From Flavimaribacter sp039888615 (lineage in GTDB: Bacteria; Pseudomonadota; Alphaproteobacteria; Rhizobiales; Rhizobiaceae): 64,000 bases of DNA. Positions 26,879-36,732 of this stretch are shown piece after piece. The number at the start of each line of letters is the position of its first letter. Position 1 is the first letter of the stretch. Made by a program: the position numbers and the translations under genes. The notes under the pieces were generated by a model. The model was not told the origin of the DNA and did no database searches. It saw only the letters and a list, made by a program, of their open reading frames with translations. The DNA lies in assembly GCA_039888615.1 (NCBI GenBank), contig JBDQQS010000014.1. One strand, given 5' to 3'.

Positions 26879-27726
26879 GCCAGCCCGGCCCACCGTTTTG
26901 TCATCCGGCTTGAAAGCCAGATGATCAGCACTGTCGCGAATGCGAGCGAGAAGGACAGGGCTGCGCCGCTCGGCCAGTCGAGAAGCTGCATGTATTCATC
27001 GTAGATCAGCGTCGCCATTACCTGATAGACTGGCCCGCCCAGCATGCGCGGCGTGACGAGCGCGCTGATCGTCAGAACGAACACGAGGATGGATCCGGAA
27101 ATGATGCCTGGCGCCGTCAGCGGAAGGGTGATTGCCCGGAATATATGAAAACGGCTCGAACCGAGAGTGGCGGCGGCGGCTTCGACGTCGCGGGGAACGT
27201 TCTGTAGCGAAGCGACGAGCATCAGCACCATGAACGGCAAATAGATGTGGGTCAGTCCGATCAGCATGCCGGTGAGATTGAAGATGAGCTTCAACGGGCG
27301 CTCGATCAGTCCGATATCGATCAGAAGATTGTTGATCAGTCCGCGATTGCTCAACAGAACGATCCAGCCAAATGAGCGGACGACCAGATTGAGCATCAGC
27401 GGAAATATGACCAGCATCACAAGTGGAAGACGCCAGCGCGGATTGCCGCGCACGATGAGATAGGCGACCGGATAACCGAGCAGAAGGCATAGCCCTGTCA
27501 CCGAAATACCCAGCCAGGCGGTGCGGACAACGACTTCGCGATAGTAATCGTCGGTAAGGATGTTGAGATAATTCCGGATCGTCCAGCCATCCGTGATGAT
27601 GCCGTGACCGGGACTGTATTCCCGGAAACTCGTCGGCACGAGCATGATCAGCGGTATGGCGAAGGAGGCGACGAGCACCAGGGCGAGCGGCGCCAGAAGC
27701 AACAGACCTGAGCGCAGATTAACCAC
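26875..27726 (-). CDS. ABC transporter permease, spermidine/putrescine type (PotB-like)
   Basis: First permease of the importer, 283 aa, with six hydrophobic helices and the EAA loop around DVEAAAATLGSSRFHIFRAITLPLTAPG. Begins with GTG at 27726-27724, three bases after the stop of the ATPase gene, and overlaps its partner permease by four bases. Coupled expression of equal amounts of both permeases is expected. Confidence 0.9.
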   Translation of the reverse strand: MVNLRSGLLLLAPLALVLVASFAIPLIMLVPTSFREYSPGHGIITDGWTIRNYLNILTDDYYREVVVRTAWLGISVTGLCLLLGYPVAYLIVRGNPRWRLPLVMLVIFPLMLNLVVRSFGWIVLLSNRGLINNLLIDIGLIERPLKLIFNLTGMLIGLTHIYLPFMVLMLVASLQNVPRDVEAAAATLGSSRFHIFRAITLPLTAPGIISGSILVFVLTISALVTPRMLGGPVYQVMATLIYDEYMQLLDWPSGAALSFSLAFATVLIIWLSSRMTKRWAGLA

Positions 27727-27729
27727 CAG

Positions 27730-28791
27730 TCACCCCTCGCGCGGAAGAACGATCATGTCGTCCGGCCTGATATCGAGACCGACAGTGTCTCCGGGTTCGA
27801 AGTTCATCGCCGACGCGGCCGACGGCGCTTCGACGACCAGCTCCGATCCGTTTGAAAGACGCACGACATACTGTATCTGCGCGCCGGAAAACGAACGCAA
27901 CGCGATCGTGGCGGCGATCGCGTCGGAGGACATGTTTCCCTTGGCCAGGAGCGAAACCGCCTCCTGGCGGATGAAGACATCGACAGATTGGCCGTTCGCC
28001 GCATCCAGCGAGGACGGCTTCAGCACAACCCCGTCGGAAATCTCGACCGATTGGCCCTTCACCACGCCCGAGAGCTGGTTGGGCTTGCCAATGAAACTCG
28101 CGACAAAGGCGGTTCTTGGCCTGCGGTACACCTCTTCCGGGGTGTTGTATTGCTGGATTATTCCATCATGCATCACGCAGACGCGGTCGGACAACGAAAG
28201 GGCCTCCGTCTGATCATGCGTGACGAACAGTGTGGTGATCGTCAGGTCTCGCTGCAACCGCTTGAGTTCGATCTGCATCTCGTCGCGCAACTTGGCGTCC
28301 AGGTTGCTGAGAGGCTCGTCGAACAGCAACAAACTGGGACGCGGGGCAATCGCCCGCGCCATCGCCACCCGCTGCTGCTGCCCGCCTGAAAGCTGTCGCG
28401 GATAGCGTTCGGCGTAGCCGTCGAGCCGTACAAGCGCCAGCGCTTCCTTGACCCTCGATTCGAGTTCCGAGCCGCGCTCCTTCTTACGACGCAGCCCGAA
28501 GGCGACATTCTCGAACACGGTCATGTGCGGAAAGAGCGCATAGGACTGGAAGACGAGACCGATGTTGCGCTTGTTGGGCGGCAGGGCCGTTACGTCGCGC
28601 CCGCCAATCCGTATGGAGCCGCCGGTCGGTGTAATCAGTCCGGCGACCATTCGAAGGATCGTCGTCTTGCCACAGCCGGAGGGTCCGAGAAGGGAAACGA
28701 ACTCCCCCTCCCCGATCGTCAGGTTGACATCCCGAACCGCCTGATGGCCGTCATAGGTCTTGGCAAGGCGCTGAAGAGACAGATCGCTCAT
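27730..28791 (-). CDS. ABC transporter ATP-binding protein, spermidine/putrescine type (PotA-like)
   Basis: ATPase of the importer, 353 aa. Walker A GPSGCGKTT, Q-loop in VFQSYALFPHMTV, signature LSGGQQQR, Walker B LLLFDEPLSNLDA and the H-loop THDQTEA are all intact. A C-terminal TOBE domain follows from about residue 270 (VFIRQEAVSLLAKG). ATG 28791 preferred over the TTG two codons earlier. Follows the binding-protein gene after 33 bases. Confidence 0.93.
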   Translation of the reverse strand: MSDLSLQRLAKTYDGHQAVRDVNLTIGEGEFVSLLGPSGCGKTTILRMVAGLITPTGGSIRIGGRDVTALPPNKRNIGLVFQSYALFPHMTVFENVAFGLRRKKERGSELESRVKEALALVRLDGYAERYPRQLSGGQQQRVAMARAIAPRPSLLLFDEPLSNLDAKLRDEMQIELKRLQRDLTITTLFVTHDQTEALSLSDRVCVMHDGIIQQYNTPEEVYRRPRTAFVASFIGKPNQLSGVVKGQSVEISDGVVLKPSSLDAANGQSVDVFIRQEAVSLLAKGNMSSDAIAATIALRSFSGAQIQYVVRLSNGSELVVEAPSAASAMNFEPGDTVGLDIRPDDMIVLPREG

Positions 28792-28824
28792 GTGCAAATC
28801 CCGGGACGATCAATGCACGCAGCG

Positions 28825-29850
28825 TCAGCGCAACACTTCGCGCTGCCAGCGCCGCGTCCATTCCGGCAGCACCTCGGACATTTTCTGCGGATCGAGAATC
28901 AGCATGTTCTCCACCATCTCTCCCGTCGGAACCATGGCCCTGACCGCGTCTGACAGCTCCACCTTCTTGTTTACCGAGCCGATAAACTGAAGCTCTGAAA
29001 AACACTTCTGGTTTTCGGCGTCGAGAATCGTATCGACGAACTTCAGAGCAAGATCCTCATTTTCCACGCCCTTCGGGATCGAGATCGTGGGAAGAATACC
29101 AACGGCTCCCTCCTTTGGATAGGCGGCTGCGAGCGGCAGCCCCTTGGAAGCAGCGACGCCGGCGCGATCCGGATACCAGACGGCAATGTCGATCTCGCCA
29201 CGCTCGAAAAGAGACACGACCTGATCGGCCTGAGTGTAGAGCAGGACCGCGTCCTTGGCGAGCGGCTTGATCTTCTCGATGCCCGGCGTGATATCGTCGA
29301 GCGTGCCGCCTTCCATTTCATTCACGGCGGCAAGGAACTGCCAGCCGCTCGTCCCAGACACATCGCCAATGGTCACATGGCCCTGATACTTCGGATCGAA
29401 GAGGTCGTTCCACGACGTCGGCGGCGTCGTTATCTTGTCCTTGTTGTAGATGATCGTCGTCGCGCCCACCATGGCGGCGACATAGCTGTCGTCCGCGCCC
29501 CAGGCGTTGGAGACGATGTCCGGCGCATTCGAGAGCTTCGAACGATCAAGCGTGACGAGCAAATCCTCATTGGCCAACTGCACCGCGAAAGCATTGTCGG
29601 CGAAGACGACATCCATATCGGAATCGCCCGCCGTCGCGCGGATAGCCGCGGCCTGCTGCGACGAACTGCCAAGCTTGGTGACAACGGTTGCGCCGGTGGC
29701 TTCCTCGAACGGATCGATATAGCAGGCCTTTACATTGTCGGCGAACGATCCGCCAAAACTGCCCAGAACCAGATCTTCCGCAGATGCGGCTCCAACGCTT
29801 CCGGCAAGGCCGAGGACGGCCGCCGTTATCAGTCTTGCATTCCGTTTCAT
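28825..29850 (-). CDS. Periplasmic substrate-binding protein, spermidine/putrescine (PotD) type
   Basis: Captures the ligand in the periplasm. The 341-aa precursor starts with a clear signal peptide, about 25 residues, ending AASA before EDLVLGSFGGSF. The mature protein has family features such as YNKDKITTPPTSWNDLFDPKYQG. GGGAG precedes ATG 29850 by 7 bases. It is the first gene of an eight-gene operon ending with the amidase. Residues expected for polyamine binding were not verifiable, so ligand is open. Confidence 0.9.
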   Translation of the reverse strand: MKRNARLITAAVLGLAGSVGAASAEDLVLGSFGGSFADNVKACYIDPFEEATGATVVTKLGSSSQQAAAIRATAGDSDMDVVFADNAFAVQLANEDLLVTLDRSKLSNAPDIVSNAWGADDSYVAAMVGATTIIYNKDKITTPPTSWNDLFDPKYQGHVTIGDVSGTSGWQFLAAVNEMEGGTLDDITPGIEKIKPLAKDAVLLYTQADQVVSLFERGEIDIAVWYPDRAGVAASKGLPLAAAYPKEGAVGILPTISIPKGVENEDLALKFVDTILDAENQKCFSELQFIGSVNKKVELSDAVRAMVPTGEMVENMLILDPQKMSEVLPEWTRRWQREVLR

Positions 29851-29921
29851 ATTCAAACTCCCTTGGTGATTGGGTATGTCCGGTTCCCTCGGACCCATCA
29901 CCAAGATTAACACCAAGGAAT

Positions 29922-29974
29922 TTATCTTTCAATATAGATATTATAAAGATAATATAACTCTTATAAAAGATAAT
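29922..29974. promoter_or_regulatory. AT-rich candidate operator for the MarR regulator
   Basis: Within a sharply AT-rich stretch of the divergent gap, TTATAAAGATAAT (29941-29953) and TTATAAAAGATAAT (29961-29974) form a direct repeat spaced 20 bases, two helical turns. TTATCTTT (29922-29929) is the inverted copy of AAAGATAA (29945-29952). Three half-sites between the regulator gene and the operon suggest repressor binding. Promoters of both sides must overlap it. Confidence 0.5.
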
Positions 29975-30043
29975 GCCGCGCTGGATAGCCGGCCGCGTAT
30001 CGGCTATGTCGGCAACAAACAAAAACGTGAAAGGACAACAACA

Positions 30044-30559
30044 GTGAACGAAGCGGCAATCCGCTATTGGGATCTTGATCGTGTTGGCCGCGGAATGGCC
30101 AAGTGGAAACGCGAACGCCCCGATATCGACTGCAGCGGGAAAGCGGTCGTCGGGCGCATCCTGCAAATGCACGACATCATTTTGAGGGCTGTCGACAAGA
30201 AACTGGCCGAACACGGCCTGAAATATCCGACCTATGCGGTCCTGGCGACGATGCGCGTTTCCGGCGCGCCCTACCAGAGCTCGCCGACCGAACTGCTCTC
30301 AACGCTGCTCATTACCTCAGGAGGCCTGTCGAACGTCCTCCGCCGCATGGAAAAGGACGGCTTCATCACACGGACTGCGAACAAGCATGACGGCCGAGGC
30401 GTCGTGGTCCAACTCACCGAGAAGGGAATCGCAGCCGCCGATGCGAGCATGGCCGACCACGCGGCGATCGAGCGCGAACTGTGCGGCTGCCTTTCACCGG
30501 AACTTCAAGACGCCGTTTCAAAAGCGCTGAGCCTCATGATTACGGTGGCCGAGAAATAG
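30044..30559 (+). CDS. MarR family transcriptional regulator
   Basis: Winged-helix dimer, 171 aa, probably controlling the divergent transport and catabolic operon. The DNA-binding helix region is seen as SPTELLSTLLITSGGLSNVLRRMEKDGFI and the wing as NKHDGRGVVVQLTEKG. GTG 30044 follows AAGGA by 8 bases and gives a normal start; the frame is open upstream through the AT-rich operator region, which is noncoding. MarR proteins usually lose DNA binding when they bind a small, often aromatic, ligand. Confidence 0.88.
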   Translation: MNEAAIRYWDLDRVGRGMAKWKRERPDIDCSGKAVVGRILQMHDIILRAVDKKLAEHGLKYPTYAVLATMRVSGAPYQSSPTELLSTLLITSGGLSNVLRRMEKDGFITRTANKHDGRGVVVQLTEKGIAAADASMADHAAIERELCGCLSPELQDAVSKALSLMITVAEK

Positions 30560-30611
30560 CGCTTTTCTACGGGTCACTGGCGATACCGGAAAAATCTGAT
30601 TCCGCGCCGCC

Positions 30612-32897
30612 TTATCCTCCGACATTGTAGGCGGCTATCGCCGCCAGGTTGACCAGATCGGAATCGCGCGCACCCATGGAGGCGATCTGGACCGACTTGT
30701 CGAGGCCGACGAGCAGCGGCCCGATGACCGTGGATCCACCGAGTTCCTGCAGCATCTTCGTCGAGATCGAGGCCGAGTGAAACGCCGGCATAACCAGCAC
30801 ATTGGCCGGTCCCGACAGGCGGCAGAATGGATATTGCGCCATACGGTCGGGATTGAGCGCGACATCGGCCGCCATTTCGCCGTCATACTCGAAATCGGCG
30901 CGGCGCCGGTCGAGGATCTGGACGGCCTCGCGCACCCGTTCCGAGCGTTCGCCCGAGGGGTGACCGAATGTGGAATAGGCGAGCATCGCGACCCGCGGCT
31001 CGTAGCCCATGCGACGCGCCATGCCGGCGGCTTCTTCGGCGATATCGGCGAGTTCTTCCGAGTTCGGCATGTCGATCACCGCGGTGTCCGCGACGATGAC
31101 GGTGTGGCCGCGGCAGAGCGCCAGCGATACGCCGATGACCCGGTGGCCAGGCTTGACGTCGATGCAGCGGCGCACGTCCTCGAGCGCGGTTGAATAATTG
31201 CGCGTGGTGCCCGTGACCATCGCGTCGGCGTCGCCGAGCGCAACCATGCAGGACGCGAAATGGTTGCGGTCCGTGTTGATCAGCCTCTGACAGTCCCGGT
31301 AGAGGTACCCTTTGCGCTGCAGGCGGCCGTAGAGATATTCCGTATAGGCGTCGCGCCGCCGCGACAGGCGGGCGTTGATCACCTCGATGCCCGGCCGGTT
31401 GAGATCGATGCCTGCCTGTTTGGCGGTTTCCTCGAGCTGCTCGCTGCGACCGAGCAGGATCGCCGTGCCGAGCCGCTGGTTGGCGTAGGAAATGGCCGCG
31501 CGCATGACCTGCGCTTCCTCGCCCTCGGCGAACACCACGCGACGCATGTTGCGGCGGACGCGCTGATAGATGCGTTGCAGGGTGGAGGCGATCGGATCGC
31601 GGCGGGCCGACAGTTCCCGACGATAGGCCTCAAGGTCGACGATCGGACGCCCGGCGACGCCGGAATCCATCGCGGCCTGCGCGACCGCAGCCGGCACGTC
31701 GGAAATCAGGCGCGGATCGAAGGGCACCGGAATGATGTAGGACGGACCGAAACGCGGTCGGTTGCCCTGATAGGCGGCTGCTACATCGTCCGGCACGTCT
31801 TCGCGGGCGAGGTTCGCCAGCGCCTCCGCGGCGGCGATCTTCATGGAATCGTTGATCGTGGAGGCGCGCACGTCGAGCGCTCCGCGGAAAATATAGGGAA
31901 AGCCGAGAACGTTGTTGACCTGGTTGGGATAGTCGGACCGGCCGGTCGCCATGATGGCGTCGCCGCGAATCGCCGCGACTTCCTCCGGCGTGATCTCCGG
32001 GTCGGGATTGGCCATGGCGAAAATCACAGGGCGATCGGCCATTGACCGCACCATGTCCTGGGTAAGCGCGCCCTTTACCGACAAGCCGAAAAACACGTCG
32101 GCGCCTGAGACCGCATCTTCCAGGCTGCGCGCCTCCGTCTTGACGGCGTGCGCGGACTTCCACTGGTTCATGCCTTCTTCGCGGCCCTGGTAGATGACGC
32201 CCTTGGTGTCGCAGAGAGTAATGTTTTCCGGCGCGAAGCCCATCGACTTGATCAGCTCGATACAGGCGATCGCCGCGGCGCCGGCTCCATTGCAGACCAG
32301 TTTCGTGGTCTTGAGATCGCGCCCGGTCAGGTGCATCGCATTGATGAGACCCGCCGTGGCGATGATCGCCGTTCCGTGCTGGTCGTCATGGAAGACCGGG
32401 ATGTCCATGATCTCGCGCAGCCGCTGCTCGATGATGAAGCAGTCGGGCGCCTTGATGTCCTCCAGGTTGATGCCGCCAAAGGTGGGTCCGAGAAACCGCA
32501 CGCAGTTGACGAACTCGTCGATGTCTTCCGTGCCCACTTCCAGATCGATGGCATCGACGTCGGCGAAACGCTTGAACAACACCGCCTTGCCTTCCATGAC
32601 GGGCTTCGAGGCCAGCGCGCCCAGATTGCCGAGGCCGAGAATGGCGGTGCCATTGGAAATGACCGCCACCAAATTGCCGCGCACCGTATAGTCGAAAGCG
32701 CGCGAGGGATCTTCGGCGATCGCCTTCACCGGAACCGCGACGCCCGGCGAATAGGCCAGCGACAGATCGCGTTGCGTCGCCATTGGCTTGGTCGCATTGA
32801 TCTCGATCTTGCCAGGCCGTCCCCGGACGTGGAATTCCAGCGCTTCCTGTTCGGTCACGGAAGATGTGGCCTGCGAACCTTTTGGTGAATCGGGCAT
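30612..32897 (-). CDS. maeB: NADP-dependent malic enzyme with C-terminal phosphotransacetylase-like domain
   Basis: Oxidative decarboxylation of malate to pyruvate with NADP reduction. The 761-aa protein has the malic enzyme domain (about 1-430: AYSPGVAVPVKAI, TFGGINLEDIKAPDCF, DDQHGTAI, GAGAAAIACIEL) and a phosphotransacetylase-like domain from about 440 to the end (FAEGEEAQVMRAA, NPDRMAQYPF), the MaeB/TME architecture of rhizobia; the second domain is regarded as regulatory. Divergent from mutS with 200 bases between starts. Confidence 0.95.
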   Translation of the reverse strand: MPDSPKGSQATSSVTEQEALEFHVRGRPGKIEINATKPMATQRDLSLAYSPGVAVPVKAIAEDPSRAFDYTVRGNLVAVISNGTAILGLGNLGALASKPVMEGKAVLFKRFADVDAIDLEVGTEDIDEFVNCVRFLGPTFGGINLEDIKAPDCFIIEQRLREIMDIPVFHDDQHGTAIIATAGLINAMHLTGRDLKTTKLVCNGAGAAAIACIELIKSMGFAPENITLCDTKGVIYQGREEGMNQWKSAHAVKTEARSLEDAVSGADVFFGLSVKGALTQDMVRSMADRPVIFAMANPDPEITPEEVAAIRGDAIMATGRSDYPNQVNNVLGFPYIFRGALDVRASTINDSMKIAAAEALANLAREDVPDDVAAAYQGNRPRFGPSYIIPVPFDPRLISDVPAAVAQAAMDSGVAGRPIVDLEAYRRELSARRDPIASTLQRIYQRVRRNMRRVVFAEGEEAQVMRAAISYANQRLGTAILLGRSEQLEETAKQAGIDLNRPGIEVINARLSRRRDAYTEYLYGRLQRKGYLYRDCQRLINTDRNHFASCMVALGDADAMVTGTTRNYSTALEDVRRCIDVKPGHRVIGVSLALCRGHTVIVADTAVIDMPNSEELADIAEEAAGMARRMGYEPRVAMLAYSTFGHPSGERSERVREAVQILDRRRADFEYDGEMAADVALNPDRMAQYPFCRLSGPANVLVMPAFHSASISTKMLQELGGSTVIGPLLVGLDKSVQIASMGARDSDLVNLAAIAAYNVGG

Positions 32898-33097
32898 GTT
32901 TCCAAACCTGTTGTGGGCGAGCGGCTGCTTACGCCCTTATTCTGTTGTTTTTCATTGTGTCCCGCCTTTAGGGTGGGTCCCACACCTTGATAGAGGTTTT
33001 GAACAATCATGCAACGTGTTGTCGCGGCAATTCGCGCATCGCGACGGTCCGCAAGGCAAACCGCTACAAACAACATATTGCGCCAGGAACGCAGATC

Positions 33098-35797
33098 ATG
33101 CTGACGACAGCAACGCTGGCCTCCCCTGAAAGCCGCGCCGCAGCCACACCGATGATGGAGCAGTTCATCGAGATCAAGGCAGCCAATCAGGACTGTCTGC
33201 TGTTTTATCGCATGGGTGATTTTTACGAACTGTTCTTCGACGACGCCGTTCAGGCGGCGAAAACGCTCGGCATCACGCTGACCAAACGCGGCCAGCACCT
33301 GGGCAAGGACATTCCGATGTGCGGCGTGCCGGTGCACGCGGCCGACGACTATCTGCAGAAGCTGATCGCGCACGGCCACCGCGTCGCCGTGTGCGAGCAG
33401 ACGGAAGACCCGGCGGAGGCCCGCAAGCGCGGCTCCAAATCGGTGGTGCGCCGGGACGTGGTGCGTCTCGTCACCCCCGGCACGCTGACCGAGGAAAAGC
33501 TGCTTTCGCCATCCGAATCGAATTTCCTGATGGCGCTCGCGCGCGTGAAAGGCATGGGCGACGAGGGCTACGCGCTCGCCTGGCTCGACATATCGACCGG
33601 CGCCTTCCGGCTGGTTGAAAGCGCAGCCAGAAGGCTACTCGCCGACATCATGCGTATAGATCCGAAGGAAATCATCGTCTCCGATCAGCTGTTCCACGAC
33701 GACGCGCTGCGCCCGATCTTCGACACGCTCGGCCGGATCGTGACGCCGCAGCCGGCGGTGCTCTTCGACAGCGGCAGCGCGGAGGGCCGGATTTCGCGCT
33801 TTTACGGGGTGTCGACGCTGGACGGATTCGGAGCTTTCTCCCGCGCCGAACTGGCCGCGGCGGCGGCGGCGATCGCCTATATCGAAAAGACCCAGCTTTC
33901 CGAACGTCCGCCGCTGGCGCGCCCCGAACGCGAAACCTCCGGCTCGACCCTGTTCATCGATCCGGCGACTCGCGGAAATCTTGAGCTCCTTCGAACTCTC
34001 TCGGGTCAACGCGACGGCAGCCTATTGAAGGCGCTTGACCGCACGGTCACCGGAGGCGGCAGCCGGCTTCTTGCCGAAAGACTGATGTCGCCGCTGCTCG
34101 ATACGGACGCGATCAATCGCAGGCTCGAATCCGTTAGCTGGATGCTGGCGGAATCCGACCTCTCGGACGGCGCCCGCGAGGCGTTGAAATCGCTACCCGA
34201 CATGCCGCGGGCTCTCTCGCGCCTCGCGCTCAACCGCGGAGGACCGCGGGACATGGGATCGATCCGGCTGGCGATGGAATCGGCCTCAACGCTGCGCCAG
34301 CTATTCAGCGACAGCGCGGCGCCGGAAGAAATTGCAGAGGCGCTCGCGGCCATTGGCGGGCTGCCGCCGGAGCTTTGCGCGCTTCTCGACGCGGCACTCG
34401 ACGACGAACTGCCGCTTTTGCGCCGGGACGGCGGTTTCGTGCGCTCGGGCTATCACGAAGAACTGGACGAGATGCGCGCGCTGCGAGATCAGTCGCGCAA
34501 GGTCATCGCCGGACTGCAGCAGAAATACGCCGAAGACACCGGCGTCAAATCGCTGAAGATAAAGCACAACAACGTGCTCGGCTATTTCATCGAGGTGACG
34601 GCCGGCAACGCAAGCGCCCTGACGGATGACGCCGCCAAGGCCACCTTCATCCATCGCCAGACGATGGCGAACGCGATGCGTTTCACCACGACCGAGCTCG
34701 CCGATCTCGAATCGCGCATCGCCAACGCCGCCGACCGCGCGCTGACGATCGAAAACGAAATCTATGACAGGTTGTCGGCGGCAATCGTCGAGGCATCGGA
34801 CCTGATCATCGCCGCAGCCCATGCGACGAGCGTCATCGACGTTTCGGCGGCGCTCGCGGTTCTTGCCGAAGAGCAGGGTTATTGCCACCCTGTGGTCGAC
34901 GATTCGGTCACGTTCTCGATCACCGCCGGACGCCATCCGGTCGTCGAACAGGCGCTGCGCCGTCAGGCGGCCGATCCGTTCGTCGCCAATGATTGCGACC
35001 TGTCGCCCAGCGACGGACGCGACGAGGGCGCGATCTGGCTCCTGACCGGACCGAATATGGGCGGCAAATCGACCTTTCTGAGACAGAATGCGCTGATTGC
35101 GATCATGGCGCAGATGGGATCGTTCGTTCCGGCTGGCGGCGCCCATATCGGCGTGGTTGACCGGTTGTTTTCTCGCGTTGGCGCCTCCGACGACCTGGCG
35201 CGCGGTCGTTCGACCTTCATGGTGGAGATGGTCGAAACGGCGGCGATTCTCAACCAGGCCGGCCCGCGCTCGCTGGTAATCCTCGACGAGATCGGCCGGG
35301 GCACGGCGACCTTCGACGGGCTGTCGATCGCCTGGGCGGCGATCGAGCATCTGCACGAGGTCAATCGTTGCCGCAGCCTGTTCGCCACGCATTTTCACGA
35401 ATTGACGGCGTTGTCGGAGAAACTCGTGCGGCTGTTCAACGCGACGATGCGGGTCAAGGAATGGGAAGGCGACGTGATCTTTCTGCACGAGGTGGGGCCA
35501 GGCGCAGCCGATCGTTCCTACGGAATCCAGGTTGCGCGGCTTGCGGGTCTGCCAGCCTCCGTGGTGGAACGGGCGCGACAGGTGCTGAGCCAGCTCGAGG
35601 AGGGTGAACGCACCAATCCTGCTCACAAGCTGATTGACGATCTGCCGTTGTTCGCCGCCGAAATTCGCCAGAACCCTGCGCAGAAAACCGAACCCTCGGC
35701 GGTCGAGGACGCGCTGGCGACCGTCAATCCGGACGACATGACGCCGCGCGAAGCGCTCGAGTTTCTCTATGCGTTGAGAAGCAAGCTGGAGATCTGA
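33098..35797 (+). CDS. mutS: DNA mismatch repair protein MutS
   Basis: Recognises mismatches and starts repair with MutL. The 899-aa protein has the mismatch-reading Phe-x-Glu motif (F42-Y43-E44 in GDFYELFFDDA), the lever and clamp regions, Walker A GPNMGGKS (651-658), Walker B LVILDEIGRGT, and the C-terminal SYGIQVARLAGLP. ATG 33098 has AGGA 9 bases upstream; the frame remains open to 32987 but that part has no MutS similarity. Followed 12 bases later by a convergent cation transporter. Confidence 0.96.
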   Translation: MLTTATLASPESRAAATPMMEQFIEIKAANQDCLLFYRMGDFYELFFDDAVQAAKTLGITLTKRGQHLGKDIPMCGVPVHAADDYLQKLIAHGHRVAVCEQTEDPAEARKRGSKSVVRRDVVRLVTPGTLTEEKLLSPSESNFLMALARVKGMGDEGYALAWLDISTGAFRLVESAARRLLADIMRIDPKEIIVSDQLFHDDALRPIFDTLGRIVTPQPAVLFDSGSAEGRISRFYGVSTLDGFGAFSRAELAAAAAAIAYIEKTQLSERPPLARPERETSGSTLFIDPATRGNLELLRTLSGQRDGSLLKALDRTVTGGGSRLLAERLMSPLLDTDAINRRLESVSWMLAESDLSDGAREALKSLPDMPRALSRLALNRGGPRDMGSIRLAMESASTLRQLFSDSAAPEEIAEALAAIGGLPPELCALLDAALDDELPLLRRDGGFVRSGYHEELDEMRALRDQSRKVIAGLQQKYAEDTGVKSLKIKHNNVLGYFIEVTAGNASALTDDAAKATFIHRQTMANAMRFTTTELADLESRIANAADRALTIENEIYDRLSAAIVEASDLIIAAAHATSVIDVSAALAVLAEEQGYCHPVVDDSVTFSITAGRHPVVEQALRRQAADPFVANDCDLSPSDGRDEGAIWLLTGPNMGGKSTFLRQNALIAIMAQMGSFVPAGGAHIGVVDRLFSRVGASDDLARGRSTFMVEMVETAAILNQAGPRSLVILDEIGRGTATFDGLSIAWAAIEHLHEVNRCRSLFATHFHELTALSEKLVRLFNATMRVKEWEGDVIFLHEVGPGAADRSYGIQVARLAGLPASVVERARQVLSQLEEGERTNPAHKLIDDLPLFAAEIRQNPAQKTEPSAVEDALATVNPDDMTPREALEFLYALRSKLEI

Positions 35798-35809
35798 TTC
35801 CGGTCGTTT

Positions 35810-36700
35810 CTACTGATGATTTTTTGAAGCGGCGAAACCGGGCGACTCAAGCTGGATCGTTGCATGGGCGAGGCCGAAAGTATCTGCGAGCGCCTTTTGC
35901 AACGCGGCGAGCACATCATCGCGATCGACGTCGTCGCTGACGGTTGCGTGCAGGGTGACCACTGGCTTGTCGCTGGTCAGCGACCAGACATGAACGTGGT
36001 AGATGTCTTCGACCCCCGGCGTCATCGCTACGAGTTTTTCCGCAATGTCGCCGACATCCATGTCCTCGGGCGTTCCTTCGAGCAGGATGTGGGATGATTT
36101 CCGCACGATCGTGTACGCCGCGCGCAGGACCAGAACGGCCACGAAAACCGACAGGATCGGATCGATCGGCGTCCAGCCCGTCCACATGATGACGAGGGCT
36201 GCGACGATTGCCGCGATCGAGCCCAGCATGTCGCCCATGACATGAAGGGCGGCGCCGCGCATGTTCAGGTTTTCCGATGACCGGTCACGCAGGATCAGGA
36301 AGGAAATGATGTTCACCACAAGGCCGACAGCAGCGATGATCAGCATCGGGCCGGCGAGCACGTGATCCGGTTCGCGGATGCGGCCGACAGCCTCCCAGGT
36401 GATCCAGATGGCGATGAGGAACAGACCGATGCCGTTGACGAAAGCGGCGAGCACCTGGAATCGCGCATAACCATAAGAACGCATCCGGTCGGGATGACGG
36501 TCTGAGACGAGAAACGCGATCCAAGCGAGGATCAGCGACACGCAGTCGGTAAGCATGTGACCGGCGTCCGCGATCAGCGCCAGAGAACCGGCATAAACGC
36601 CGCCCGCGGCTTCGACGACCATGAACGTGACGGTGAGCAGGAGCGCCCATAAAACCCGCTTTCGGTTCGCGGTGTTTTCGTGATCGTGATCATGATCCAT
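35810..36700 (-). CDS. Cation diffusion facilitator family transporter (zinc/cadmium type)
   Basis: Proton-coupled exporter of divalent metals. The 296-aa protein has a His/Asp-rich N-terminus (HDHDHE), six membrane helices, and both metal-site His-x3-Asp motifs: DAGHMLTD in helix 2 and HVMGDMLGS in helix 5. This HD-HD pattern is typical of zinc-transporting CDF proteins. The C-terminal cytoplasmic domain has VHVWSLTSDKPVVTLHATV, also zinc CDF-like. Confidence 0.92.
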   Translation of the reverse strand: MDHDHDHENTANRKRVLWALLLTVTFMVVEAAGGVYAGSLALIADAGHMLTDCVSLILAWIAFLVSDRHPDRMRSYGYARFQVLAAFVNGIGLFLIAIWITWEAVGRIREPDHVLAGPMLIIAAVGLVVNIISFLILRDRSSENLNMRGAALHVMGDMLGSIAAIVAALVIMWTGWTPIDPILSVFVAVLVLRAAYTIVRKSSHILLEGTPEDMDVGDIAEKLVAMTPGVEDIYHVHVWSLTSDKPVVTLHATVSDDVDRDDVLAALQKALADTFGLAHATIQLESPGFAASKNHQ

Positions 36701-36732
36701 GGCGGCGTCGCCTCTCGTTCACCCGCAACGGT

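Noticed and set aside
34301..35626. 441-codon minus-strand open frame
   Set aside because: Antisense to the intact mutS; long only because of GC-rich codon use.
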